The translations under genes were made by a program, and so were the position numbers. From Armigeres subalbatus (lineage: Eukaryota > Arthropoda > Insecta > Diptera > Culicidae): DNA of 64,000 nt. The stretch's first letter is position 1; each line of letters opens with the position of its first letter. Below, one piece after another: positions 10,545-21,029 of this stretch. The notes beneath the pieces were generated by a model. It worked only from the letters and a program-made list of their open reading frames with translations, searched no databases and was not told the origin of the DNA. The stretch is taken from NCBI RefSeq assembly GCF_024139115.2, contig NC_085140.1:30305806-30369805 (forward strand). Direction: 5' to 3'.

Positions 10545-11082
10545 TTACTAGGATACTGGAGCTGCTGGCCTACTATCGTTGGGATAACTCCTCGTGGGGC
10601 AGTCGGGTTAATGAGCTGTGCGGAGAGAGTAAAACACGGGAGCCAGCAGAGTAGGTATTTCGGCTATTGGAGAGAGTGAGCGCAGCCAGGAATAAAGGAT
10701 AGTGACGTGATTTTCTGGAATTTGGTGTGTGACAATGGTCCAGTCGTTGAAAGGATGCTGTGGATGTGATTCCCCGTAAATAAATGAAAATAAGTGAATC
10801 AGAGAAATAAGAATTTTAACCAGGTGTCAGGTGTCAAATATTCTACATGGTGCGATACTCGTCATAAGATATCTGATTCAGGTGACAAAATAGATTTCTA
10901 AATTGATGATAAACCAGTGAGCCAAATACTTCGAATCAAAGAAATTCGGCAGCTGTTTTCCAAACAAAACCAAAGTGAAGTGATTTAACCATCGAGCAAT
11001 TCCGGGGATCACAGCATTAGAACGAACAAAGGATCGTCAAACTCGTGACTCCCACGGTAAAGAACTGCCAGCCGACTGCCAA
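10545..11082 (+). other. Possible non-coding first exon (5' UTR) of a host gene
   Basis: The text style is like mosquito 5' UTRs: many GTGAAGTG, AAATAAGTGAAT and AACCAG words, no long ORF, and no link to any repeat here. It ends in TGCCAAG followed by GTTTGTG, a usable 5' splice site at 11082/11083. If real, the rest of the gene lies beyond long introns, which is common in Aedes. This is weak, inference only. Confidence 0.2.
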
Positions 11083-11455
11083 GGTTTGTGTTCTTTATAT
11101 TACTCTATTAATCGAAAGCCTGCCAAAATCGGTAAGCGAAACCTTAAGTTTCATTTATGAACTCGCGTGACGGTCAGAGCCATGAAAACAACCCCCCTTG
11201 CCCTGAAGATGGTCTACATGCTTGCATGGTAATTCGTTCTTGGAAGAGCACCTGACGACGAACAAGGAATGACGTATGTAGGATAGGCCTTTCGGTGTTT
11301 GTGTGAGTGAATCCCTTGTTTTCCAAGCAGGAGTCCAGCGGATGTAGTTGTGCCACTGTTGGTGGCATGGTTTGTCCTTGAACTGGTTTTGAAAAGTGCC
11401 GAACCTACCACCCATCGGAGAGTGTTCCTCCGGCGAAAACACCAACCTTCACACA

Positions 11456-11481
11456 CTGACTGACTGACTGACTGACTGACT
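11456..11481. repeat. (CTGA)n microsatellite
   Basis: Six copies of the tetranucleotide CTGA. Confidence 0.9.
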
Positions 11482-12282
11482 CGGTGAATGGAACAGGCAG
11501 CGAACGGGCTAGTGCGGCCAAAGAAATTAAAAATTCTATCCCCCACTCGTTCTACTGCTGCTGGTGCTGTTTTTCCCAATCCGCCAGAAGCCGTGTGTTG
11601 TTGCATTGTGGGATTGTGCCGGGTGGATGGTGGTCGGTTGGATGGGGCTTTTGGCGCAGTGTGCAACCAGCCAGCCAAATGCGGATAAATTTCCACTGAC
11701 TTCGGGGGTAATTAGAATGGAACGAACGTCGCACGGTATTTGAGAGGTAAAGGACTGACTGCGGGGATGGGCAAATTCATTTCACGTGACAATCATGACA
11801 TTGATGACGATGAGAGACGTGTTTGGATTGCGAAACGAATCGAATGCATTCCGGGTGATGGTTGTTTCAGAGGCCTAAATGATTTGCTTTGTGTGCACAT
11901 TACGTAGGGAGCTTTCGTCCTAAATTTAGAAAGCAATTTTAAATAGGGATGGAAGCAGCGATGGTATTAGCCAGGGTTTATTTATTCTGATGTATGCTGG
12001 ATTATCAAGTAAGTAGAGCATACCAAGTCCTGCGTTTCATTTAAGTGGATTTGAGTATCATATGAAATGAAAAAAAGATCACATTATAGGTCACATTATG
12101 TGGGGCTTGTAGTTAAATGGACAAGACACGTTATGTGACGATTTAACTCAGCATAAAGACAATTCGATGCTTTGATAGGTCATTTGTGCACACATTGTGT
12201 GAATTGCAAATCGTAACTTTTAAATTTGTTGTCACGTACAGTTTCTTCCACATACAGATTAGTTTCGAAATATTACCAATAT
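11482..12282. other. Unassigned spacer
   Basis: No gene or repeat boundary that I can support. Short ORFs on both strands near 11480-11700 lack any domain. Confidence 0.35.
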
Positions 12283-12505
12283 TGATTTTTTGACGTAAAC
12301 TACGTCTAAGGGGAAGACTCGGATACAGGGTGACAAATGAAAATTTTCAAATCCGAGACCGTCACGAAATCATGTAAGATTTTGAACGTTAATAGCGCAT
12401 TCATCTTTCGATGGATTTTTGAGATTTATATATCAATGGACTCGGAAGCTCTCCACCAATTTTCCAGTTATATTGAAACATTTGATTATCAACGTTAAAG
12501 TAGGG
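12283..12505 (+). repeat. Dispersed repeat starting GACGTAAACTACGTC, copy 1
   Basis: Shares more than 200 bases in order with 53305-53530, including GACGTAAACTACGTCTAAGG, GACCGTCACGAAATCATG, TCTTTCGATGGATTT and CTCTCCACCAATTT. The first 15 bases are near-palindromic. A related right-end-like word (CTACGTTGTTTACGTTGGGC) lies at 14383-14402. Family unknown to me. Confidence 0.65.
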
Positions 12506-13186
12506 TATTGGAACATTTTGGCAGCACCTCTTTTTCCCGTTCGCAACGTGAGTCTCATTCGGCCGTCGTTCAGTGTAGTTGGTTTTTGGGCTCTTCTTTT
12601 TGTGCGGTGCTTCGCACCAGTTTGCCACAAAAAGTATGGTCAGAGTGACCGCAGTCGGCGATATACATACAAGCGCATGTTTGTGCAAGGATAGGGTGAT
12701 CGATTGTTAGCAACGGCAATGCAATGTCATAATGCGATAATCGCAATGCTGATGAACAAACATGTTCGATTCAAAGATAACTTAGGAAAATGGTGAGCCA
12801 TTTTATAACAAACTGCAAATTGTTAATTATATTTTTATTATTAAATATGCGCCAAAAACAAAAGAATTCAATTTTAATTCAGGAAGTTTGAATGCACTTC
12901 AGATACTCTGTGGGTACAATCATGCGGGGCTTATTGTATACGGCTATAGCTTCGGAACGCATACTTTATTGAAACGAGCTATAGGTTACAATAGAACTAT
13001 TACTTTCTAGCTCCCGGATCTAAGATTCTTGCAATCATATTAATAATATGGTTGCACAAATATGTTATCTATAGTGCCACTGCCAGATAGTGGAAGTTAT
13101 ATTGTAATAAAATAGCACAAATACCCTATTCCCGTCCGCAGTGTTTACTACTCTGGCGCATCTCAACAGAATGGTTTGGTTTTTGG
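12506..13186. other. Unassigned AT-rich spacer
   Basis: No supported ORF or repeat structure. Confidence 0.4.
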
Positions 13187-13188
13187 TA

Positions 13189-13402
13189 CCGTTCTGACTC
13201 AAATCCCGAATATGACTCATATTCCGAACACTGGCGTTTTAGCACCCTAAAACTAAAACTGTCATTGATTTTCCGCACTGAGGATCAAGATAACAAACGA
13301 ATTCAAACTCCTGTGGAGAAAATTACACGAATAAAGTTAAAATGGGCATTTAAAAGCTAAAGTTCGGAATATGAGTCATGTTCGGAATTTGAGTCAAAAC
13401 GG
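13189..13402. mobile_element. MITE with long TIRs, TA flanks
   Basis: Terminal arms start CCGTTCTGACTCAAAT (left) and CCGTTTTGACTCAAAT (right, complement) and stay paired for about 40 bases through TGACTCATATTCCGAAC. TA dinucleotides flank both ends (13187-13188, 13403-13404), suggesting a Tc1/mariner-type origin. No ORF; 214 bp. Confidence 0.8.
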
Positions 13403-14070
13403 TACATGGCTAGTATTTGTTGATTTCTAGTTGGCGCAACCGGGTTTTATCGACTCGCGCTTCTTTGTCGGACTCAACAATACGACTACTTATCCCTTCT
13501 CTGCCAACTATTCCTCGTCACTCCAAATAACAGAAGGCGGAAATTCTGTCAAAGGTCCAAGGCTCGTATTCTTACACAAGTGATGACTCGATGCTCTGAC
13601 TACCATTGGACAGAGGCACCTGTTTGTCCATAGCCAGAGCAGAGATTCTTTTCAAGGTCCAGGGCCGATGCGTATCGTCTCGCATCTGTCGTAAAATCGC
13701 TAAATCGTGGTACACGTATTCACCAGTATACACCCCCAGCAACAAACATATTGCACATCGATCACAGTAACTTATATATGCCCGAATTCTCTCACAATAT
13801 GGTTACTGCAACAAGATTGGCTCAACGTGTGCTGCTTGTGATATCATAACCATGTAACGCTAGTGAGTTATTTTTATTTCAGAATAGTATTATTTAATAA
13901 TCATACTCCACTATTTCCACCTATATATTACTACAAATAAACTAGAATAGTGGTCGAAAATTTGGAATGAAACTGAATCCCTACTAATTTTACTCTAAGT
14001 CGAATGCATCAGTTGGAATTGCGAAAAGCATTATTACCACTTGGGGTTTTAAAGTTAAAATTTTAAGTTA
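13403..14070. other. Unassigned spacer
   Basis: No supported feature. Contains GCAACCGGGTTTTATCGACT-type unique sequence and no long ORF. Confidence 0.35.
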
Positions 14071-14071
14071 T

Positions 14072-14268
14072 CGTACCGTCGTCGGTGAGACAACGGGTCA
14101 AATGGGGATGACAATGGGTCATTGTTTCAACTACATAGAATGCTTGTAGAATAGATTTAATGTATCTGAGAACAATAAAACTAAATTATAAGTGACCTTT
14201 TTGAACGATTTTGTTATCCGACCTCCAGACTGTCGGTGAATGCTCGGACGTCACCCCTGACTACGGTA
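14072..14268. mobile_element. Probable MITE (TACCGT..GTC ends)
   Basis: The left end TACCGTCGTCGGTGAGAC and the complement of the right end, TACCGTAGTCAGGGGTGAC, match imperfectly. About 197 bp. I could not define a TSD. Confidence 0.4.
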
Positions 14269-14504
14269 TCCAACATTTTTTTTATATTTTAAGTTATGGT
14301 AATTTTGTTCTAAACCAGTGACATAAGTAATCGAATGAATTATCTTAAAATATGACTACATTCCTCAATGCACCAAACTGTTCTACGTTGTTTACGTTGG
14401 GCGGTCGTGTCTTGTACATAACCCTTCAGATTTTTTCGAATCACGTAGGCATAAAATGATAATCTTCTCTTCTATCAGCAAATGTTATACTTATTACCGT
14501 TTTG

Positions 14505-14625
14505 TTTTTTGCCTTTCTCGTATACAAAGCTCCAAAAACAAACTTTTCATAGAAGGCCCGAAGACCCATAGTGTTATATACCAATCGACTCAGTTCGACG
14601 AATTGAGGTGATGAATGTATGTTTG
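14505..14625 (-). mobile_element. GCCTTTCTCGT MITE, right half, minus strand
   Basis: TTTTGCCTTTCTCGTATAC, then CTCCAAAAACAAACTTTTC, then AGACCCATAGTGTTATATAC and CGACGAATTGAGGTGATG, the reverse complement of 7921-8057 with a small internal deletion. Confidence 0.75.
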
Positions 14626-14974
14626 TGCGTCGTTTTAGCCGTGGTGTAACCCATTACTTTCATAATTGAGTAATTTTAAAGCAGCGTGGAAGAGTTGCAT
14701 TAAATCAAATCTTTTAACCGCCAAAATGTAGGCATTTAGCACTTACAACATTTACAACACTAATTCGAATTCAACATATTGAATCGAGAAAGGTATTATT
14801 ACCACTGGGGGTTTTTCATGATGCTTATAATTTTATCATTCGGATAATAAACTCACAAGAATAAGTTGAAGATCCAGATTACTTACTCACGAATAAAAAA
14901 CGATTACCACAAATTAGATATCAAAAAAGAATTGTACCGCTTAAAAATAAAAAAAAAATAAAAAATTAAAAACA

Positions 14975-15790
14975 TTTCCAATATATCCGTAACCGAACGC
15001 CCCAGGAATTCCTCTGGCCAAAGTCAAGGAAGTCACCATCAATATCCTTGAATGGCGCTTCGGGTTGCAGTAGCAACTTAGAAGTGAAGGCCTGTTGCGG
15101 TTTGGCATCCTACGCTGTCAATTTGACAATATCCATCATCAGTGTTTTATTTTTTTAGTCTGGCACCCGTGCTCCCGAATCTGAGAAAAAATCATTGTGA
15201 TTATTCATAATATTGGAATGGAAAAAAAATGATAATGAAATAAATCTGGAGAGAATCAGGTATTGTACAAAAAAATATCTTGAACCAAATTTGAATGGCA
15301 ATACATCTTGTAGTCGCAAAATATGTATTTGGAAAGTGTAATTCACAAAAAAAAATCCTATCAATCTTGGTTTCTTTCAGAGTAGCCATATATAAATATA
15401 TCTGAAAATTTTATGAATATTTTTTGCCGTTATGCGATTTATCAATCCAATCATTTTCAAGGACTACCTTCCGCAAAGATTCGTAATCAGTATTTTTCAG
15501 CCTCTTCTGTTTTTCCGCACGTACAGCCTATAGAAATAAATTGAAAGTTCATCGTTTATCGCATGAACCAAACGAAAAAACTTACCAGCACTTTCAAAAT
15601 TTTCCCTAGTTGATACCGGTAGTTTTGGCAAATCTTGTCCAATATCATCCACGTCCAGATTGTCCTGCTTGTCGATTTCCCAATCTTACATCAGCTGATC
15701 AATTGCGATCCTCCTGCTGTTGTTCTTCAACTATTTTACGTTTTTTTCTGGTGATAATTTTTTACCTTCATATCGTATACCGCGCCGCAC
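14975..15790 (-). pseudogene. Possible decayed intron-containing gene fragments
   Basis: On the minus strand, a protein-like stretch (15655-15587, DVDDIGQDLPKLPVSTREN) ends at a good 5' splice site (GGTAAG, exon end 15586). A 58-nt AT-rich interval with TTTCTATAG at its end leads to a second protein-like stretch from 15527 (VRAEKQKRLKNTDYESLRK) with a stop near 15411. The two stretches are not in phase with each other and upstream stops occur, so this would be a pseudogene. A third open stretch (KLLLQPEAPFKDIDGDF) lies at 15110-14980. I recognise no family, and chance is possible. Confidence 0.25.
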
Positions 15791-15799
15791 ACACTGCGT

Positions 15800-16955
15800 T
15801 ATTTTTGCTTTGACAGCGAATCATGATTATGAGGGATGTACAATTCACACACTATCTTTCGATTTACGAACCTTATCGATTATTTTGATAATCGATCATT
15901 ATTTTGTCGATTTTTTCATTTTATTTTATTTATTAGACGCTAATACTTGTAGTGTAAGAGTTGTCTCTTATAAAATTACTACAATCGGATTAGCTTTCGA
16001 TTCAATCACGCATGTGAGGATGGAACTCAATCCAATTGAGCAGCGATCCTTCATCATCTTATTGGCATTACATTCGAGAACATGTGTATTTCTCGGTATA
16101 TTTTCCGTAATACCTGGAATAGATATGCATTTAGCATAATAACGTTATGAACTTGGTATTATTACTTGTATATATAAATTCATTATAACTTAATATACAA
16201 CAATTTGCACTTCTCATGAAAACAAAATCACTTCCCATGTTAACAAGGTCATTTAAATAATTCTAGATTTAAATATTTCAAGCATACTCCGTTGAGAAAA
16301 GAAATGTTTAGAATTGAATCTACGAAACACCACGCGGGGGCGTAAGCCGCCGGTACTGAGTAGATGAACAGTATTCTAGTGCGTTGGAATTAGCGTCTCT
16401 TTGAGGCTATTCACTTTCAGATCTATTAAATGTCTAGCAAACGTTGAGATAATAATATTGAATTACTTTTTTGTTATCTCCATGTTGCATATAAATTTGT
16501 CCTTTGTGTTTTCAAATATTACCACGTTCACTTCGATTCACTACCCATCAAGCAGGTAAATCGTCATGAGTTCTGAGATTTTCAAAGATGAAAAGTATCT
16601 GAAATGAATAAAATACATATTTCAAAGAAACAAATGAAAATTTGTAAAAATATACCCATTTTCCACACAGTTCTCTTGTTGGTGAAAAACATATAACAAA
16701 TCGGCTGTTATTGGTAACGGAAAAATCAATGTTTGCTTGGACGGAAATTCCAGTTCAGTGTCGGGAAGCAGTTAACGTCAAATTATTTATGGCATCCGCC
16801 ATTATGGCGAACGTGGAAAGCTGGATGTCTTCGGCAATCAATTGGAAGAACTCATTCGAAGGATCCTACGGAGGAAACTACACGAAACATTTATTTATAA
16901 GCAAACATAGAATCCAAAGTTAAGTTAAGCCAATCAATTTCAATTGGCTTTTTTC
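15800..16955. other. AT-rich spacer
   Basis: Nothing supported. Short ORFs only. Confidence 0.4.
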
Positions 16956-16962
16956 GGTGACG

Positions 16963-17080
16963 ATGGAATCAAATAAGCATTTTTCACGTTGCGCGTAAGC
17001 GAATTACGTCTGATGAAGGCTGAAGAAATGTAAGCCGAAACGCGCACGTGAACAATGCTTTTTTGATTCAAAAACATATC
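16963..17080. repeat. Short inverted-repeat element
   Basis: The left arm GGAATCAAATAAGCATTTT plus TCACGTTGCGCG pairs imperfectly with the right arm CGCGCACGTGAACAATGC plus TTTTTTGATTC. About 115 bp, non-coding. Between the arms is GATGAAGGCTGAAGAAATG. Confidence 0.55.
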
Positions 17081-17164
17081 TTTTCGATGGTAATGATGAT
17101 GATAGCAACTAGTGATTTTTTTCTTTTCGTCTAAGGGTATTCCAACACAAATAATAATTTTATT

Positions 17165-17465
17165 TTATGTAACCACTAGCAGACCCGCTGAACTTCGTTT
17201 CGCCTTTCCTGAAGGGAAGGGGTTTCAAACGACCACTGAAACATATCTTCCTTTCGGTTTCCGAAACCGTTTGGTTCTATTTGTTTGGCTGATTCTCGAG
17301 TTATGAAGAAATTGGTGTTTCATTTGTATGAGAGCCCGCCTTGCCAAAGGGGGAGGGGTTTCGAATCATCTTAGGAACCTTCCCCGGCCCCAGAAACCTC
17401 TCCATGCAAATTTTCACGCCGATCGGTTCAGTAGTTTCCGAGTCTAAAAGGGTCAGACAGACATA
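17165..17465 (+). mobile_element. LINE/SINE 3' UTR remnant (RTE-type wording)
   Basis: Contains CTAGCAGACCCGCTGAACTT, TTTCATTTGTATGAGAGCCC, AACCTTCCCCGGCCCC, then CACGCCGATCGGTTCAGTAG and GTCAGACAGACA. I recognise this word order as a widespread insect retroposon 3' region, from memory. No coding capacity. Confidence 0.6.
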
Positions 17466-17479
17466 AATTCATTTTTGCC

Positions 17480-17572
17480 TTTTTCGTATAGGTACAAAGT
17501 ATACGTAAAGGCTATATGTTCGCTCCAAAAACGAACTTTTTATAGGAGGCCCGGAGACCCATAGTGTAGTGA
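17480..17572 (-). mobile_element. GCCTTTCTCGT MITE, right half, minus strand
   Basis: TTTTGCCTTTTTCGTATAGG, then GTATACGTAAAGGCTATATG, then CGCTCCAAAAACGAACTTTT and GGAGACCCATAGTGTAG. Directly follows the retroposon 3' remnant. Confidence 0.75.
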
Positions 17573-17861
17573 ATTTATCTGTTTTTTTTTGTATATAGAT
17601 TCATCCCTTCATTTTCTAAAAATATGAAGGAACAAAAAGAATTGTTTTTTCACATTTTTTGTTTTTATCCGCAGGTGAAATCATGGCTTTCTTCATATTG
17701 TTAAAACAAGTATTGCTACATGTAAAACATGTAAGGCTGTTGTTCTTGATTATTTGAAAACTTATAACTTGTTTTAAAAATCATTTTTGTCGAGTTTTAT
17801 TTTTATTTTTTAAATTTGAGATAACTTTGATCATCAAACGTTTCGATCATTTATCTATAAA

Positions 17862-19900
17862 CGAAGACCACATTATCAAGAAGACTGGCAACACAGTCTG
17901 AAATCGGGCGACACTGTTAGCAGCGCTGTCGGTGAGCCGAGGTGGTACTATGTTTGTTTGTGTGAGTGAGTTGACACTGTATAGTCAGTTACACGTTCAA
18001 TCAAAATATATGAAAACCACATTTAAATTATGCTTCGAAAAAACTCCACTGAGATTAAACGTATTTCAATTTTATGAGATCAGCATAACTTTAAGCCGAA
18101 TAATATTCGGAATTTGGTCTTGAATTTATGAAAGTGTCACACTTTCTGTTAATTTCTGTACGGACCTGTTGATTTCCTTCACATCTCGACTGCAGACTGT
18201 GTTCATGATATGATTTGAAACAATTTACTCTTTAGATTTTTCTTATCTTTATTATTACTTTATTATATTAAAAGGTTATGCTATCCTAGACATAGTAGAA
18301 AATGAATCACCCACCTTGTGCGTGCTTCCAGCGGCACACTAGGAGTTAACTTTCTGAAATCAGTATGGCGAAAGGCATCTAAGGTTCAAAATAAAGCACC
18401 TTCAACAAAAAAATATGTGGTAGGCTTAGGCTGTGAACCATTCTACCTATTTGTTTAACTTTTAGTTAAAATTTGACAAGTGGAACTTTTTTTTACGAAA
18501 AATGAGTAAGATTTCCGTAAAACAAAAAAGAGATGTCAATACAATTTCACTCTGTCTCTGAGTGATTTGAAACGGGCGTGCACATAACTAGTACCAAATA
18601 GTTTTACTTGAAAAGTTCCTAACTTTGAGATAACCCGCGTTAGATGTTTTTACCCATACAAATATCCGGTGGTTAACTCATGCTGGCTGTTTGCACATAT
18701 ACGTTAGCGCCTATATGCTGGCAGCGGCGAGTAGAAAACCAGCCATCACCAACCAACCAATAATTTATTAAGAAAATTCAGATAATAGATAATAAAAATA
18801 GATGTTAATATATAGAAAGAACGGAAAGTATTCAGAATGTTGGTTCACTAGCCGTGATAATGTTACCTCGGTGCAAGCCAGAATTTAGACAGATTAATAG
18901 TTTTCTTAGGCAAAAAAAATCATTTTATCGCTTTCCAGTTTTTGATGTTTCAAAGGTTCCAATAGGTTCAAATTAGTTTTTTAATCACAATACTTTATTT
19001 TGTAGACAAACAGATAAGAATGCAAATAAGACCTCAAAGTAATATGTTTAAAGCATATAAAACTAAGTAAACAACCTCAATTTTAAACTTACACCCAGAT
19101 AGTTTTCTGACTCTCTTTCTCTCTTGATTGGTGTTAAGTACTAAGGAACTGCCCATGCGAGATGTTCATACAAATAATAATTCCGAATTTGTTCGTTGTG
19201 TCTTTTTTTCTATATTGCCACGAAAAACTCTTTTTGTTTCAAACTCAGTTTTACGAGAAATTGTTCTGCCTGTACAAAATTGAGCTGATTTGTGATTCCG
19301 TGTGGTTTGTTTTGTGGGTTGACAGCTATAGGTATTCCATTGCAAATAATAAAGGTGCGGGGTTTATCGACGTTTGCTTGTGTTGATAAAATAAACATTA
19401 AAGATAAATTTTGTAACCCACTGAACCAAGCGGCGAGGGTTCGTGGGGTTCGTGGTGCTGGTTGACTAATAGCCAGAAGCTAGGCAATTATCTGAAGGGA
19501 ATAATCGTGGATGGCCAATGTAAATTGATTGGTACTGGCGATTTGCGAAAATAGTTTGTATACACGCTTCATGACAAAATTTTTGACATATTGCGAGAGA
19601 GATCGCAAGTATTGTATCTGTCAATGTCGAAGCAATTTAGAGTATACTATAGAACTCTACTCGTCCCTACTGTGGAAAAAATTTACCCTAAAAGTTATTT
19701 GTTGACAGTTAACTAACACTAGCAGACAGCGACTTCCTCCGCACCTTTATTAGAACTCATTTACTTCAGCTAGCTAAGATCACTACCACACAGATAACAA
19801 GCTACCACTTCAACTCAGAAGAGGCTCTGCCGGCAATGAAGTTGGCCGCTTGTATGGAAAAATGCCAGAGCTGCCAGTCTTCTTGATAAAGTGGTCTTCG
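17862..19900. mobile_element. 2.04-kb TIR element with 7-bp TSD, no transposase
   Basis: 29-bp terminal inverted repeats with one mismatch: the left starts CGAAGACCACATTATCAAG (17862-17890), the right complement CGAAGACCACTTTATCAAG (19872-19900). The 7-bp word CTATAAA flanks both ends (17855-17861, 19901-19907), the expected signature of a cut-and-paste insertion. Internal ORFs are short and unrecognised, and the interior holds another repeat (18330-18745), so the element is non-autonomous. Superfamily is uncertain; 7-8 bp TSDs occur in P and hAT elements. Confidence 0.75.
18330..18745 (+). mobile_element. Inverted-repeat element family X, copy 1
   Basis: Homologous in order to the reverse complement of 43830-44120: CACACTAGGAGTTAACTTTC, AGTATGGCGAAAGGCATC, GTACCAAATAGTTTT, AACTTTGAGATAACCCG, GTTAGATG, AACTCATGCTGGCTG, and GCGGCGAGTAG. 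In copy 2 the outer parts form about 40-bp inverted repeats around TATGGCGAAAG. It lies inside the 2-kb TIR element. Confidence 0.7.
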
Positions 19901-19907
19901 CTATAAA

Positions 19908-20328
19908 CCAAGCGTCTGTAAACGCCGTACAGTAGGCAATGATAGTTGGAATCATTTACACTGAGATGATGTGCATTAGATTGGTCCAGGGAACAAAAAG
20001 AAAATGTCGAATGTCTTGGGGCACCCCCCAGGATTGTGTCCTTCGGTAAGAAAATCTATCTCTCAAAATTTCAGCTCAATCCTTTGTTGCATAAGCTGGC
20101 GCATTTGATTTGATGTTTGTGTGAGGATTTCAACCAAAATATATAGGGAAATACACCTCCGTCACTCATTCGACATTCTAAATACTCACGCTCCTCTAAT
20201 GTGGACGTGTACAATACACATGTGGAAGTATTGGCTTGAGAAATGGATTGCGAGTGATTTGACTATGCGTCCAATTTGGGAATTTCGAGCTCGTTCAGTA
20301 GCCGCTAGGTTGCGAAGGCCGACGGAGG
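19908..20328. other. Unassigned spacer
   Basis: No supported feature. Confidence 0.35.
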
Positions 20329-20403
20329 TCCTTCGTAGCTTAGTTGGTTAAAGCACCAGTCTAGCGTACTGTAGGGTCATGGGTTCGAGTCCCATCGAAG
20401 GGA
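20329..20403 (+). tRNA. tRNA-like gene or tRNA pseudogene (anticodon AGC by folding)
   Basis: Folds as a cloverleaf: acceptor TCCTTCG/CGAAGGG with a U-G first pair, D-stem GCTT/AAGC, anticodon stem CCAGT/ACTGT with one mismatch at its top, loop CTAGCGT giving AGC, and T-arm ATGGG TTCGAGT CCCAT. The Pol III A box (TAGCTTAGTTGG) and B box (GGTTCGAGTCC) are intact. AGC implies Ala, but the acceptor lacks the G3-U70 pair that defines tRNA-Ala, and CCTTCG acceptors are more like tRNA-Tyr. It may be a tRNA pseudogene or the head of a SINE; I recall similar tRNA-like sequence being dispersed in Aedes. Confidence 0.6.
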
Positions 20404-20459
20404 AAGTGGTTACCTCCAATACATTTTCCAAATCAATATCTTCCACATAACGTACATAT

Positions 20460-20950
20460 TCACATATGAGTTAGGAGAGACAAGTGAGGAGTCTGACTTC
20501 TCACTTTTCACTGCGAAAAGTGAGAAATGAGCTGTGAGAAGAAAGGCTTCTTAATTCCCACTTTTCGGAGACGTCTCGCTTCTCACTCATCATTCCTCGC
20601 TTTTCATTGCGAAAAATGAGAAATGAGAATAAATAAATGATGAGACAGAAGGCGTCACACTTCTCAACTTCTCATTTCGCCCTTCACATTTTTCGCAGTG
20701 AGAAATTAGAAGTGAGAAATTACGAGTAAGACGTGAGAAGTTGGACGCCTCGTTTCTTACTCATCACGTCCCACGTGAGAAGTGAGACATATCCCTTCGA
20801 AAAGTGAGAATTGAAATGCCTTACTTTTCACACATCATTTCTTACTCCTCGCAGTGAGAAATGAGAAATGATGAGTGAGAAGCGAGAAGTCTCATTTTGA
20901 AAAGTGAGAAGTGAGTCACCTTACTTATCATAACTCATTTCACTTTTCAC
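20460..20950. repeat. Hairpin-rich GTGAGAAGTGAGAA repeat
   Basis: Roughly 490 bases of alternating purine-rich GTGAGAAGTGAGA words and their complements (CTCACTTTTCACTGCG, CTCATTTCTCACTGCG), giving many nested inverted repeats. It is followed at 20955-21025 by GGCCAAACGGCATTTTCGG, the same succession as 3538-3860. Confidence 0.7.
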
Positions 20951-21029
20951 AGTGGCCCTTTTGTCCGAACATTCATTTGGGCCAAACGGCATTTTCGGTG
21001 AAATGACCTATTCGTCCAAATGACACTGA

